A DNA stretch of 64,000 nt from Schizochytrium sp. TIO01 (lineage: Eukaryota; Sar; Bigyra; Thraustochytrida; Thraustochytriidae). The stretch lies in assembly GCA_004764695.1 (NCBI GenBank), contig SMSO01000034.1, positions 2,612,501 through 2,676,500 of the forward strand. The letters run 5' to 3'. This document shows positions 32,955 through 44,789 of the stretch, piece after piece (within the stretch, counting starts at the first letter, position 1; each line of letters opens with the position of its first letter). Under the pieces are notes generated by a model. It saw only the letters and a program-made list of their open reading frames with translations. It was not told the origin of the DNA and searched no databases. A program made the translations under genes and the position numbers.

Positions 32955-34199
32955 CAACAAGAAAAACGACCCGTCCAATACTATTTATTGATCTGCACAG
33001 TTCCTAACATTCAAACTTTCAACGCTTAGTGTCGGTTTTCGAGTTCTAATCGTTCTCTCGAAGTTGAAAGAATGAAGCTTGGCGTTCTCAGCTCCGAGCT
33101 CTGTGCTTGCTAGCAGCGTGTTCCCCTCTTGCAGCAGAGGGAAACACAGTGAAGGCTCAGACAATCACCAAACAGCATAAACTCTCAAAGCGGTGTTAAG
33201 GCATCGCAAAACAGGAAGAAAAATGTCTACATATGAATATAATACAGGGGGCTTACTGATTTGTTGTTATGCGCGTTTCTGTACTTCTCTCTGCACCCAT
33301 GTAGCTTGTCTCAGGCTCAGCTCCAGCTCATACGCAGCACATGGTCAGGAAGCTCTGTCAAGACATTCATATTCGCTGGCACTTTTGACTCTTTTAAGGT
33401 AGAGAAGCTAGGGCAATCACATTTAGCTGTGATCTTGTTTTCCCTCCCGCTGGGAGGGTAGCAGTTCATGCTACCTCGGTAGGTACTAAGCAGTAAATAG
33501 CTGCCAGTTTCTTCTACATATTTTCGACCCTCGACACAGCGAAATGTGTGGTTACACAAGTAAAGCCCCCAAATTTTGAATGCTTGGCCTGGCAGGCTCT
33601 GCAGAGCTCCAGATCTGCACGTTGAAGCGTCCGCCTCCTAGCTCGCAGGTCCATTTCTTCACCGCTGCTCGAGGGCTAGGGTCGCATCTCTCGCAACCCG
33701 TGATCGAGGAGAAACATCGCGGATAATACATCCCAAACTTCTATTGTTTCCTGTGGAGTAGCTGTGGTCTGCTCAGAGCTGCTCCTAAACGTGCAGCGTA
33801 CCGCCTGCACTCCCATAGGACCTTAGCGGCTATCGTGCGGAGGCACTCTCTCAGCGATGTACTTTGAGACTCTTCCGCACTTCGGGCTGCCAAGATAATA
33901 AAGTTGCGACGCCACAAGAAGAACTCAGGCCATCCTCTCAAGCACAATAAGGAGAGCAATGCACGACGTGAGCTGTATTTGTTGTTGTGTTGAGTTGAGT
34001 TGAGTTGAGTTTGATTTGACATGGTCTGTTTCGGCCTGCACTCTTGACCCAACATCCCAAAGCTGCCCAAGCGGACTTAGGAATGAGGAAAATACTTAAA
34101 ATACTGGAGCGTTGAGGCCTCTTTCCGAGTGGCTTCAGTACCGTCCGTGTCGTGTTTTCTTTTCTAAGCAAACGGATGGATGCGCTGTGTCGAGCAACA

Positions 34200-34435
34200 G
34201 AAAGCAACAGAACAAAGTGTAACTAAACTATGTATATCCAAGCAATGTGGAAGTAACTATATCACGGGGTTATGTGATCCCCGAGGTAGGTTAAGCTGGA
34301 ACGAAAGGTCGAATGAAAGGCCGAATACGCGTCTGACTGGTATCAGCAGAGACGACCTCAAGACCCTCGGACCCAATAATGCCGTGTGCGAGAAACTGCG
34401 AAGCGAAATATGTCAGGAATGCGAAGATTGAGAGT
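34200..34435. other. conserved noncoding block (unit A)
   Basis: About 235 bases align to 47290-47515 of unit B at visibly higher identity (about 90% by eye) than neighbouring sequence. It holds a small GGGG...CCCC hairpin within CGGGGTTATGTGATCCCCG. Frames are not shared between the copies, so a structured RNA or regulatory block is more likely than a protein. Confidence 0.35.
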
Positions 34436-34869
34436 CTTGGAGTGGGCGTTTCGCCATCTCCCCTCGGGGAAACTTTCAATAACATGCCTTTCATATAATT
34501 CGGGGAAACATAATATCCATATATAATATGAAATACATGAATACCCGAGGTTATAGTATACCCTAGCAGAAGGAGGTTACCACGATCGATGCATGTTTCG
34601 AGAGTTTTCTGCACATTCTATTTTTTAAAAAAAAATCTAAATAATACTTTTCCGGTTTCAAGTGCTTCGGGGCTTCCTAGTATATAGCGTTCAACGCACC
34701 ATTCGTGACGCATTCGCAATGGTACTGGGTCACGGGAGTGGAGTTGCTCCAACCTTATGTATATCATATTATAAATTGATTAAATATCTTTTTTCTATAG
34801 TGTTTTTTTTTGTCTTTTTTTGTTTTTGTAATGCCATACCTGTAACCTTTGTGTTTCGAGAAGCATGAG

Positions 34870-36192
34870 AAGATACTATCTAGGACAACAATCGAGAGAA
34901 TAATTGAGCGCTTGGGAATTCACTCTGGGGGTTGCAATCATACAGACGGGTCGCCATGGGTTATCTTTACTATCACTAAGCATAGAGAAGGATAAGCCTC
35001 TGAATGCAAGGAATTCCCATGGCACTGTTTAAAAATTTCTTTGGCCGGCAACAATGACACAATCCACGCATCACCACATTCTCTTTCCAGACCAACCTTT
35101 ACGGTGAGCATGTCAAGCGTACGTCGAACGCGTGTTTTAAATATCATTATTTGTTGAGCCATTCTTTCTGTCTTCTTATGACGAAAAGAGAAAGGGTTTG
35201 GTGGTAGCACCGACTTCTGCAGAGACGGCAGCATCAACTTCACCAACGCCTGCTCCAACAAATGCCCCAGTGCACCTTGTGTGTAAAATAGTTGGTGCCA
35301 AAGTCAATACATAGGACCACAAGAAGATTCTGAGTGCACACAATAACACTCTCCTGGTGCCGAGCAAAGTTGATATGGAAAATGTAATCAACTAGAATCT
35401 TTGACTACCATTGTAGTACTTAGAGTCTTCGTGGGTCACGCGCCTTACGTGCTTGGCAAAGCAATCGTACAAACAAGAAGCGGAAAAGAATTAAAATAAG
35501 ACAGCGCCTTCAAGACACGCCGTGTCAAGCATGAAGGATAACTGATAAACGATTTTTTAATGGGGCTTAGGGATAAGACAAATCTTGGCATGAAGTTTAT
35601 ATTTTACGTCGAAAAATAGTAGGTGATAGTTTGAATCTTACATACGTTAGCCTTTGTATCTGGCCGCAATGCCAGGGGCGATGAACACCACTCGAATGAA
35701 GGTGACGAAGTGGGACCTACTATACTAACTTTACGATTCCACAATTTTGAAGTTTGGCATATACTGGATTGATGCTAATTAAGGCATCAATTTCACGATG
35801 CCTAGATAACTTCGAGAGTCGAGCTTCTGCAATACCGCACCTTATACTCTCTCTAAACATACAACCCTATGGAAGTTCGAACTAGTGGTTATGGAAGACA
35901 GGCAGCTCGCTCTTAATTAAGTTTTCATGTTTCTCTTAAGCTTTACACAAAGAAAAGTGTTGGAACACACAAAGTCTTTCTCAGTACATCAGTAGTGCAA
36001 TTGACAAATCTGAAAAGCAAAAAGGAAACGTTCAGTCTTCAATTTCTTGAATACTAGAATAGGAAACACTGAAGGGGTGATTATTGATTTCTTAATTTGG
36101 TTTCACTAACTTCAACGATTGTGAGATTACAGAAAATTTGTCAAGGATATCAGAAGCTCAAAAATTATTCGAATAGATTTTATCGACAACAT
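34870..36192. other. noncoding end of unit A, including the identity step
   Basis: No gene. From 35498 on, the sequence becomes about 99% identical to unit B (from 48867) with no indel until the TTL deletion, whereas just to the left the two units differ by many substitutions and indels. The highly identical part includes the 3' flank of the TTL gene. Confidence 0.7.
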
Positions 36193-36623
36193 CTAATGTA
36201 CAGAAGATTGCATTTGAAATTTGCTTTCCAAGTGCATGAGGACTTGATGTAACCCAATTCGTGCAGGACTAGCCTGTTGATGAGATAGGAAATCCTCATG
36301 ATACTTATTATGCAACAACGAAGGATATACTGGACGCCATCCGCCAAGATGTCTTCGCTCTTTATAGTATTGTATCAAATACTTCCACTCAACTGAAGTT
36401 AAGCTACTAAGAGTCGAGATGGCACAACCCTTTAGGTCCATCCAAAGAGATGAGCTAACGGGTTCTTCGTTTGTGTAAAACATTGGTTGATTGTTTCTGG
36501 TATGCCATTGCTGCCAACCATACTCACCACTTAGCATAACGACTGATATAACCCGATCTACTTCTTCAAACAGTTTATCTGTGCTTTCGCCTTGCGAATT
36601 AAGGTGAGCTTGCAGCTCTTGAA
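36193..36623 (-). pseudogene. truncated TTL-like gene, unit A copy
   Basis: This is the C-terminal end of the tubulin-tyrosine ligase-like gene found intact at 49562-51632, about 99% identical in DNA. Two breaks: (1) relative to unit B, 165 bp (55 codons) are missing exactly between two ACATT pentamers (B positions 49849 and 50014), removing the LGLDLLVD...EVNAQPSL segment that supplies metal/ATP-binding residues in TTL enzymes; (2) homology stops abruptly at 36623 (B 50157) and continues into retrotransposon gag-like sequence. The remaining frame (36193-36537) begins at an internal Met. It cannot encode an active ligase. Confidence 0.9.
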
Positions 36624-37686
36624 TTGACGCTTGGAATTGTTCTGGGAAGGATGATAAGAGTTTGCTTGTAGATGTGTGGGTTCAGGGTTCTCAGCGTGAT
36701 AGGCACGTTTGCCTTTAAGTGTGCATTGTTGTGCAACTTCCCGTTCCGTGTTTCGTAACCCTTGAAACAATTCTTTATTATACTCTGTGAGTTTAATTGC
36801 TTTGCCATAGATTGCAGCTGTTTGTGGACCCATGTAACGAATACGTGGTAAGAGGTTGATGAGAAACATGCAATCATGTAACGTAATGCCGGTAGCTAAC
36901 AATTCTACCTGAGTGTTGTACAGTTCCATAAACCATACCATGATTTCGTTTTCTGGCATACTCTCAAGAGAATTGTCAAGGTATTTCCGAAGACATTGTA
37001 AGAGTGCTGTAACCTTTTCAAGGTTGGTCTCACCAGGCTGTTTTTAAAATTCAATTTGAAGCTGTGCCCAGGTAGCGCGTCCTTCACGTCCATCGTGAAA
37101 TTTACCATAACGTAGTAGGTGTTTTGGAAAATTTGGACCAGCTTGGTTGCTGAGTAAAGTGAAAAGTGCACTGTCTAGTAGACGTTGACTCTTAGGGTCA
37201 GTGGTAGCTTCAATTTCCTCAGGAGTACATCCATAGTGATCCATGTATCTCATTACATTAGCTGACGAGGTCTCCCAGTTACTTCCCATTAAATCGAGAG
37301 AAGATACTATAGGAATCTGGTTGATTCTATCGATTAGAATGTCACCACTACGGTCCTTTGTAGAGTCGTCATTCAAGTCTTCTCGATTAGAATGTCACCA
37401 CTACGGTCCTTTGTAGAGTCGTCATTCAAGTCTTCTCGATTAGAATGTCACCACTACGGTCCTTTGTAGAGTCGTCATTCAAGTCTTCTGAGTCATCGTC
37501 ATAGTCGGAGTCATTGAGATGATCCTTCGTCTTCTGACTTTCTTCATAAAGCCTTTTGTACTTTTCTAGATGTATTACTTGTTCCTGTAGCTTTCGAATT
37601 TCTTCCGCAGATATTTCACTCTGGCTCTCGGTGTTCGCCGCTTGGTTCGTCCTGCTCCGCCTGCTTTCTTTCGAGGAAGTCATCAT
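36624..37686 (-). pseudogene. decayed LTR-retrotransposon gag-like fragment
   Basis: The translated minus strand gives a coiled-coil N-terminal part (Glu/Lys/Gln-rich from about 37620 to 37520), then a gag-like helical core (DLMGSNWET at about 37280, LLQCLRKYLDNS, and a MELYNTQVELLATG...LINLLP block near 36890-36840). Copia-type gag proteins show a similar run of helices with a LL..LP motif. It is broken by an in-frame TAA at 37044-37046 and by a frame shift from a 53-bp tandem triplication. The 3' end is cut by the junction with the TTL remnant; no protease, integrase, reverse transcriptase or LTR is seen. The frame is open upstream to 37866, but the first ATGs are at 37686/37683. Confidence 0.6.
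37330..37488 (-). repeat. 53-bp tandem repeat, three units
   Basis: Near-identical units at 37330-37382, 37383-37435 and 37436-37488 (start TCGATTAGAATGTCACCACT). Two extra units add 106 bp, which is 1 modulo 3, and so shift the gag-like frame. Confidence 0.95.
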
Positions 37687-37953
37687 GTTGAAGTTCTTGA
37701 GGACTGTATATAGTTTTCCGTAGAAAGTCCTTCTGATGTTGAGCTCGTCTGATCTCAAGACGTCTAGGAAACGAGTTGCTACGCTCGTGTCTTCCTGGCG
37801 TAGCTTGGGCCCATAACCTATCGCAGAGTAGCTTGTGCTGATCAGCGTGCAGAGGTAGTCTGACAAGGATGGCGAACTCAGGAGAAAGAGAAAGAGGATG
37901 ATATATGAGTTATTTGGGTTTCCGGTGTATGAATGTGTAGGACAGGAGAGCTT

Positions 37954-37985
37954 GGTTAGGTTAGTTAGGTTACGTTAGGTTACGT
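37954..37985 (+). repeat. GTTAGGTTA-type short repeat
   Basis: A few imperfect TTAGGT/TTACG units between the gag-like fragment and the start of unit B. Telomere-like in look but too short and irregular to call. Confidence 0.4.
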
Positions 37986-38430
37986 CAGGCAGTAGCAGTG
38001 TGTTACTTCAACAAGAACATTTTGCGGGACTCTAGCCTTCAGAATAAGAGCTCAGCTATCCTCGGACTTGGATTTCAAGGTTGACTAATATAATCAGGAG
38101 AATAAGAAAAGCTTAATCCGTATTACTCATAACTAAAGTGGCTAGCGCAACCCACCTCTTTAGCCACCAATCAAGATTTCATCATACTTACTATTCTTTT
38201 GAACCTGCATGTATCATTTTAGTTCTCGAACTCCTTGGCTTTACAACCACGCATCTGCTTGCCTAGTTCTGTTCTGCATAAAATGTCTTGTTTTACGATC
38301 TCTAAATGTCTGCCAAGAAGTCTCTACCAATATCTTGTCCATGTGCCCCTCGATTAGACATCTCGCATGAGAACCGGACTTTGTTGGCTATTTTCATAAC
38401 GTTAAGAGAAAGGCTTAAAGCGATGTATTG

Positions 38431-38826
38431 TCAAAGCTCACGCACAACCTGTTTGTGCAGGAAAGTAGGATCAAGGAATTCTCCATACTCCACGAGTTTG
38501 TCTCGCCCCAATTTTTTTAACAAGTAATAAATTAAACAGGTTTTATACGGCAAGAAACACAATATAGGCTCCGTGGGCTTATCGAATGATTTTCCTTGGT
38601 GCTTCTTGAAGCTCATTGATGTTATGCGTTTCGCTTCTAACGAAAAAGATATGTATGACTGGAAATCAGAAAAGGACATGAAGAAGACTCGTGTCTTCAG
38701 ACTGAAGCTTGAAAACTCTGATAGGTTGCTCCTGTGATTTATGTGAGCACTTGAATTGTTGGAAGTACTGGATTTTGACATACTCTGCTTGAACATTTTG
38801 TTTACATATACAGGGTGAGCTGACAT
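38431..38826 (-). pseudogene. possible relic of a protein-coding gene
   Basis: A 131-codon open frame whose last third (LVEYGEFLDPTFLHKQ) reads like protein. The homologous place in unit A (about 25860-26100) keeps VEYGEFIDPTFLH in one frame but carries a stop and a frameshift upstream of it. I recognise no family. It may be the 3' remnant of a gene lost in both units, or chance. Confidence 0.22.
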
Positions 38827-40524
38827 TTCAGCGCTAGCTCCATATATGCTTATAGAAGACCAAAGCTAGATTTTCGATGGCAGTTCGACTATATGTCTAT
38901 ACCTGGACTTGAAACCATTGAGAAGAGATATCATAAAGTAGCACCTTGTTTACATCATTCGGAGCATTGTATTTCATAATCACAATATAGGGCATTGTCA
39001 TGGTAATGGTGGTGGAATGGTCATGGGCAAGGACCATGCAAACATAGGATAAGATGAATTTCTGAACATGGTGTGCCATGTGAATCCAGATTATATTTGT
39101 GTTGATTCATTGGAACTAGGTAGGTATACCTTCATAAAACAGATAGTGTCGAAACCTTCTAGCGAGAATCGACGCCACTCAAGCTATGGACTTAACTGTA
39201 TCTCCAAAAACCTATGCAAAATTTTTACCAATAGCAAGGAGCACATTTTTGTCAATTTTAGTACCTCCTTTCTTTCATAATATAAGAAGTCCTATTATTC
39301 AGGACAGCCCCACCCCCCCCCACCCACGTGCTTCTTTCCTTGATGACTAAGAGTAGACCTTCATCATTCTCAGTGTGGGCGGCGAGAATAAAGTTGGGCA
39401 CTACAATTCTGATCTATGAGTTGCTCACAGTTGGCTGCGATTCTCACTTCTCAAATAATACTTTTACTACTAGATGCACAAGTACTGCTACTAAGGCTAC
39501 GCTTTCAGCGACTTGCTATGACTGCCTCCATAAGGTCACTAGTACCAGCTACTACCAATCAAAGAAACTAAAAACCAAGCTCATTACCGATAATGTTAAA
39601 ACATTGTAAAGTCACGATAAAAGAGTTTTAATGATTCTTGATGTTAAAATTTTAATTGAAAAAAGAAAAAAGAAAAAAGTTGAGTACTAATAGAGGCATC
39701 AAGGGACAAAGCCTAAGCTTCTTAGCATGTTCTAAGAGAAGAGCTCCAATATAACCCTAGCGTCCTATTTACGCCTGCTTCGAGCATTTTAGCTTATTTT
39801 TCTATTAAATATGAGTTTGGACGCCCAAGGTCATTTAACTGACCACACAAGGATCACGCGACGGCAGCTCTGTTTGGGGACCGCAAGAAGCACTGCGTAT
39901 AGATGTATATATATGCAGACAGATATCTGCAAGAAGCACCAGAGATCGACCCATTGCGTGAAAAAATCTAGCGCATTCAACGCTCGTTTTCTTTCTTTCT
40001 CTCTCTCTCTTTCTTTCATTCATGCCCTACCGTACCTATTAGGTAGCATTTCATCTTCTGTTCTTTTCAGCCGCTTTGAAGAGAAGAACTTAGAAAGCTG
40101 CAGCCTTCGCCTTCATTCAATAGATCGTGCTACTCCTACTGTTTTCTAGAACCAGGTTGTAGCCTCTACTCTAGCAGGGGGGGGCCGGTCTCCTACTAAT
40201 ACTCTTACCCAAACCATTAGGTAGGTCTACTCCTACATTATCTTTTAACTCTTTGGCCAAAACAATCTCATGTTAGAAACGCCACGCACGTACCACTATC
40301 TACCTCCACACCAGCCGCCTCCGCAAGAACGCACCCTTCTAAGTAAAGTAAGTTAGTAAGCAAGTAAGTCACGGCCAGTCAAATAAATAAACAAACCAAC
40401 CAACCAACGAACAACATAGTCATGGCCAAGGAGAATGAGAACCCAAGAAAAGATAAGACAAGCTTATTCGAATGCCCTTCTCCATCTCTCGCAAGCCGCC
40501 CACCCCTAGCCTCGCTTCATCCCC

Positions 40525-40574
40525 CACTCACTCACTCACTCACTCACTCACTCACTCACTCACTCACTCACTCA
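40525..40574. repeat. (CACT)n microsatellite
   Basis: About 12 CACT units, absent at the homologous place in unit A. Confidence 0.92.
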
Positions 40575-40662
40575 TTCCGACAAAGGTAAAGAGAGAGAGA
40601 GAGAAGAACAACAGAGGACTTTCAGAACAGAACAAAGTCCAATCAATCGATCAATCAATCCG

Positions 40663-40750
40663 TCAATCAGTCAATCAGTCAATCAGTCAATCAGTCAATC
40701 AGTCAATCAGTCAATCAGTCAATCAGTCAATCAGTCAATCAGTCAATCAG
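40663..40750. repeat. (TCAATCAG)n octamer array
   Basis: Eleven tandem 8-bp units. Unit A has only a few CAGT-type units at the homologous place (about 27875). Confidence 0.95.
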
Positions 40751-40959
40751 CCAATCAATCAACCAATCAAAAATAGGGGGCGTCTGAAGTTTGTGCAAGC
40801 CAGAGGCAAGTGGGTACTTCTTCGTTCCCCTCTGGGGCTGATTTCAGGCTGCCGCGCCTTCTTTGGCCTCTCTCTGGCCGCCGCCTCTTACTTTGGCCGC
40901 TTGATACTAACTCGAAGGCGTACAAGACGGGTCGGTCTTCTGCTGCAGTAGTACAGAGT

Positions 40960-40966
40960 TATAAAA
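40960..40966 (+). promoter_or_regulatory. candidate TATA box, conserved in both units (B)
   Basis: TATAAAA in the block conserved with unit A (28184). Possible downstream splice signals in B: acceptor TCTGCAG ending at 41348 and donor GGTAAGTAGG at 41539, framing a ~190-nt segment of similar length to the one in A (28548-28734). Confidence 0.4.
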
Positions 40967-42054
40967 GGTTGAGCTCTCTCTCTCGGCAATTTGCAGACTT
41001 AGAGTCGAAGTATAACATAAATAACACAACATCGCTAAGAGGAAAAGAATTACTTAGAGTCTCTTTATCTATTTATTTGGAAAAGAAGAAAGAAAGAAAG
41101 AAAGAAAGAAAAGAGAGGAAGCAGTAGGAGACAGCTACGGGTTTCCATAGCAGTGCAGGGGAGCAGGCAGACTGAAGTGAAAAGGGCCTGCGCTGTTCTA
41201 CTTACTTTAGTAGGTAGATGCCAGTACGGAGAATATGAAAAAGGGGCCCCTAGAGACACGGCTAGCGTAAAGTATAGCGCACCTCAGGTAGGCCGACAGC
41301 CATTGTGTAGTTGGTTTTGCTTGCTTCAGGCTTCTGAGAAGTCTGCAGGTGTTCGAGGCCGGCCTGGAAAGAGCAGAAGAGGCCCATCGCCGCAGAGGCA
41401 GACTCGTCGGAGCGCACCTCGTTTCGCTTCGAGGGGCGAGCGAGCGGCTCGTCTCGTCCGCCTCCGCATCAGCAGCAGCAGCAGCAGCAAGGGACGGCGA
41501 AGACGATGCGAGTGCCCATGCTGGCGCTAGAGAAAGCGGTAAGTAGGCGTAGTGCCTGCTTTTGTGTATATGTTATTTATATGTATATAGTTCTGATTGT
41601 GAAGGTTCTTTCTCTCTCCCCAAAAGAGGTTGTATAGAAGCGTATCGCGCGCAGAGCAAAATGGGCCCTGGGCGCCTTCCCCTCAGGCGAGAGGGTGGGT
41701 CGTCCACTGCGTCAAGCCTTGACTTCGCTTCGAGGTGCTTGATTCTCGAAGCAATACCTCAATCTGGAAATATGATTAGCTGTTGTCTGTGCATCGCTCT
41801 CCTTTCCCTCTTTCTTTCTTTATAAAGTTTAGTTAAAAGAAGTTGAATACCGTGTACAAAATATTTGTTACTTGTTATTTTGTTTTTAAAATGAAAAGTG
41901 GGAAGCATAAAACTTCGAACTCGAACTAAAAAAAAGTCGAAAAGAAACTACTTCTGGTGACAGCAGTAACACTTAGCAAGCCGTACGTAGGCTTGGTACG
42001 AAAAACAGAAAAACATGAGCGAGAAGGCAAATACATTTTACTTACAGAGGCAGA

Positions 42055-42580
42055 TGTTATTTGTCTATGGATGTAGCTAAGTAGGCACCTAGGTACACGA
42101 AATCGGGATAAAACTGAAAAACTGATGTTTGCCGCAGAACCTTGAACAAAAGGCAAAGCGAGACGCCAGCGGCGTGAAGGCCGCGAGGGTAAGCCCAGAA
42201 GGCCCCTTTCTGCGATTGCCTTCAGCCATCGCGCATGACCCTACCTCATGACGCCGCTCCAGAGCTCCCAAGAATCAACAGAAATTATGGTCTTGGATCA
42301 GAAGACAGGGCCCTCAAAACAGGCCCTATAGAAAAGAAACAGAAGGAAGACCCGTATACACTGATAGCTAACTGCTAGTGTACGTGCGCACTTGGAAAGA
42401 GCGTCTTGCAATGTGAGCTCGAGTCAATCCGCTGATCAATCAGCGACTTGATCACAGGACAGAGCCAACGATAGAGGTTGGCGGGAACTATGGCGCGCAA
42501 TGCCATAATTCTAAGCTTCATACATTCGATGCAATGGCAAACTGAGTGCTGTTTGTATCAGTGATTGCGGGAGGTGCTGT
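42055..42580 (+). repeat. segment inverted relative to unit A
   Basis: Aligns with the reverse complement of 29140-29640; both flanks align directly. See the unit A entry for the landmarks. Confidence 0.75.
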
Positions 42581-43238
42581 TCACATTAGTTTAGATTGTT
42601 TTGTTTTCTTACGTTTTTACGCAATTGTTATTATCAGTTTTCGTTGAAATTATACATCATGCAGCTAGCTGTATAGTAAATGAGAACAGTCAGTCAGAAA
42701 CACTATTTTAATGAATTTATAAAAAATAAAGTTGAAAACAGAAAGTCAATGAGAGAAGCAAAGAGCAGGGCACCAGTTATTTTGTCTGCTTCTTTATTTC
42801 ATATTATATTATTCTATTTCATTTGTTAAATTTTGTTTTATTCCGAGTTCTGAGTTCGTTACCCAAATACCTAGCTAGCTGATAGCTTCTGATGAGCAGA
42901 GCGCAGGATTCCCGACTTGTGTATCGACCTAAATGCCTATAGCACTTGACCCGTCCTCTCAAAGATGGCTAGGCCGCAGTACTCCTACTAATCGAGGGTA
43001 CTCACTAGGGAATCACATAGGTAGGCGGGTATAATATATTCTTATAAAGTACTTTTTTAAACTTTCCACGTGGCTTGCTGCGGCCTTAAAGACTTATTTT
43101 TTTCTCCTAATTGTTAGCCAGGCTACTATGGTACCTGCTGCCCGCACTATCTAACAATTTGAGATTGGATAAAAAATATAAAACCAAAGCATTTGGCAAA
43201 GTTTCTTTGTTTGTGAGGGGAGCTAATTGCAAAATTGT

Positions 43239-43262
43239 TGGGGCAGTCCCCAGACTTATAAA
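43239..43262 (+). promoter_or_regulatory. conserved palindrome plus TATA-like element (B)
   Basis: TGGGGCAGTCCCCA (43239-43252) followed by TATAAA (43257). The central bases differ from unit A but both TGGGG/CCCCA arms are kept. Confidence 0.4.
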
Positions 43263-44789
43263 AAGAAGTTTGCTAGCCTGTTATTACAGTTACCATAAAC
43301 ATTACAAACATTACCCACACTCCAGTGCATTGCAATCGAAGTTTGCGATACCCGATTATAAAGAACATAAGGCCTAAAGAGATGTGGGTTGAAGCGTGAA
43401 GAAAATTGTGTCTCTATGACATCCCAACTTGAAAAAGCTCCAGTGAGCGTTGAAGAAAGTGAGGAAGAGCATGCCTGGAAAAAGTAATTCAAGAGGCAAT
43501 GTGAGGGCGGCTTCAGAGGCAGTGATGATGACTACACTGTGGTATAAGGTCGCTTCTGAGGGGCATTAGTAGTGAGGAAGATGAAGAAAGACAGGGAAGG
43601 ATTTTCGCGTGAAGAGGCAAACCAACAAAACAGGAAAAAATAAAATTTCTCTTTCCAGTCAAAGAGCAGAAAGCTCAATCAATTTCCAATCCCTGCCGAG
43701 CGAGGAGGCCTCCGACCCCTTCTGCAGCCGGCCACCGAGAGCGCCCCGGGTCGCCGCAGACGCAGACGCAGCATCGAGCGTAGTGTCCACACGCCATCCG
43801 TGGCTCTTCGCTGACGCACTGCGAGTCCTGTCCTCGCTGCCCTCAGCTCGTCCCTTGGCTGATCAGCTGGCAAACGAGGCTGACGGTCGTCTTTCTCAGC
43901 CGCCGCATCTCCATCTCCTTGCGGCTGCTTCTGTTGCAGTTGCTGCTTCTGGTGCTGCTGCTGGTGCTGGTGGGCATCTTCGCGGTAACGCAGGCTCGCC
44001 CCATCGAAAGAGCGTGAGCAAACACGAGCGCGCGAGGCAACGGGCCTGAGACGGAGAGAAACGAGAGAGAGAGAAAGAGAGAAAGAGCACCATCAACAAA
44101 CAATCGAACATTTTATCATTCATTCATTCATTCATCAAACAAACAAACAAACAAACACAAAACCCTCACATCTTCACTCCAGAGAAACAGCTCACGAGAT
44201 CCTTCAAGGCGCCCTCGAACCAGAGGTCCAGGCACACAAGCCGCAGTAGAAGGCGTCTTGGTTGCGGTTTCGAGCAAACCTCCGAAGAAACACCTGTACT
44301 TACAGGAAAGAAAGAGGTGGTTGATCGATTGATCGATTGATTGATCTTTCTTTCTTTCTTTCTTTCTTTCTTTGATTGTTTGTTGGTTTCAAGTTCTTTC
44401 TTCTGTTTCTTTGAGTTAGCGCTTCCTCTTTCTTTGCTCTTTCTTTGCTCTTTCTTCTCTGCCCTCTGTCTTCGCGCACAGTCCCTGCTTTCTCCTCTCA
44501 CGCCCTCTGTGCCTTCGCCCCTCTCTTTGTGCCTCTGAGGGGCTGAGAGGAGAAGGAGCCAAAGAAGCGCCCTCTCTCAGAAAGAAAGAAGGGATCAGAG
44601 GGAGGAAAGCAGCCAGAGGAGAGAAAAGAAAGTGGGAAAGAAGCGACCACCTTGCGCCAACTGAGAAGAAGAAAGAGAGGGAGAGCCTTCTCTCGCGTGG
44701 GGCAGAGAGACTCAAAGCTCTTGCGTCGCGAGACCGCCCGCCCGGCGACGGCGGCAGGTTGGGGCAGGAGAAGGGAGGGAGAAGGAAAG

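Larger units (their letters stand above)
25425..36623 (+). repeat. tandem segmental duplication, unit A
   Basis: Collinear with unit B (about 38060-50157). Anchor pairs (A to B): 25440/38060, 26770/39380, 27960/40780, 28184/40960, 30247/43239, 31710/44790, 33000/46090, 34210/47290, 35498/48867, 36623/50157. The offset grows from 12.6 to 13.5 kb because B carries extra microsatellite and other sequence. By eye most of the unit is roughly 80-85% identical with many indels, but the last 1.1 kb is about 99% identical. It contains AP2 gene A and the broken TTL copy. A ~0.5-kb segment is inverted relative to B. Confidence 0.93.
38827..40959. other. noncoding part of unit B
   Basis: Corresponds to 26.1-28.2 kb of unit A. 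No frame is conserved between the two copies. It contains CT-rich and microsatellite tracts listed separately. Confidence 0.45.

Noticed and set aside
33741-34070. 109-codon minus-strand frame in unit A
   Set aside because: Only a short stretch matches unit B and the remaining frame differs; no domain is seen.
37954-37985. TTAGG-like units as an internal telomere
   Set aside because: Too few and too irregular; the period does not hold.
43609-44049. 146-codon frame upstream of AP2 gene B
   Set aside because: The homologous place in unit A has no matching frame, so it is not conserved between duplicates.
44652-44789. N-terminal extension of AP2 protein B
   Set aside because: The upstream frame is not conserved in unit A, where the shared start is the Met equivalent to 44790.
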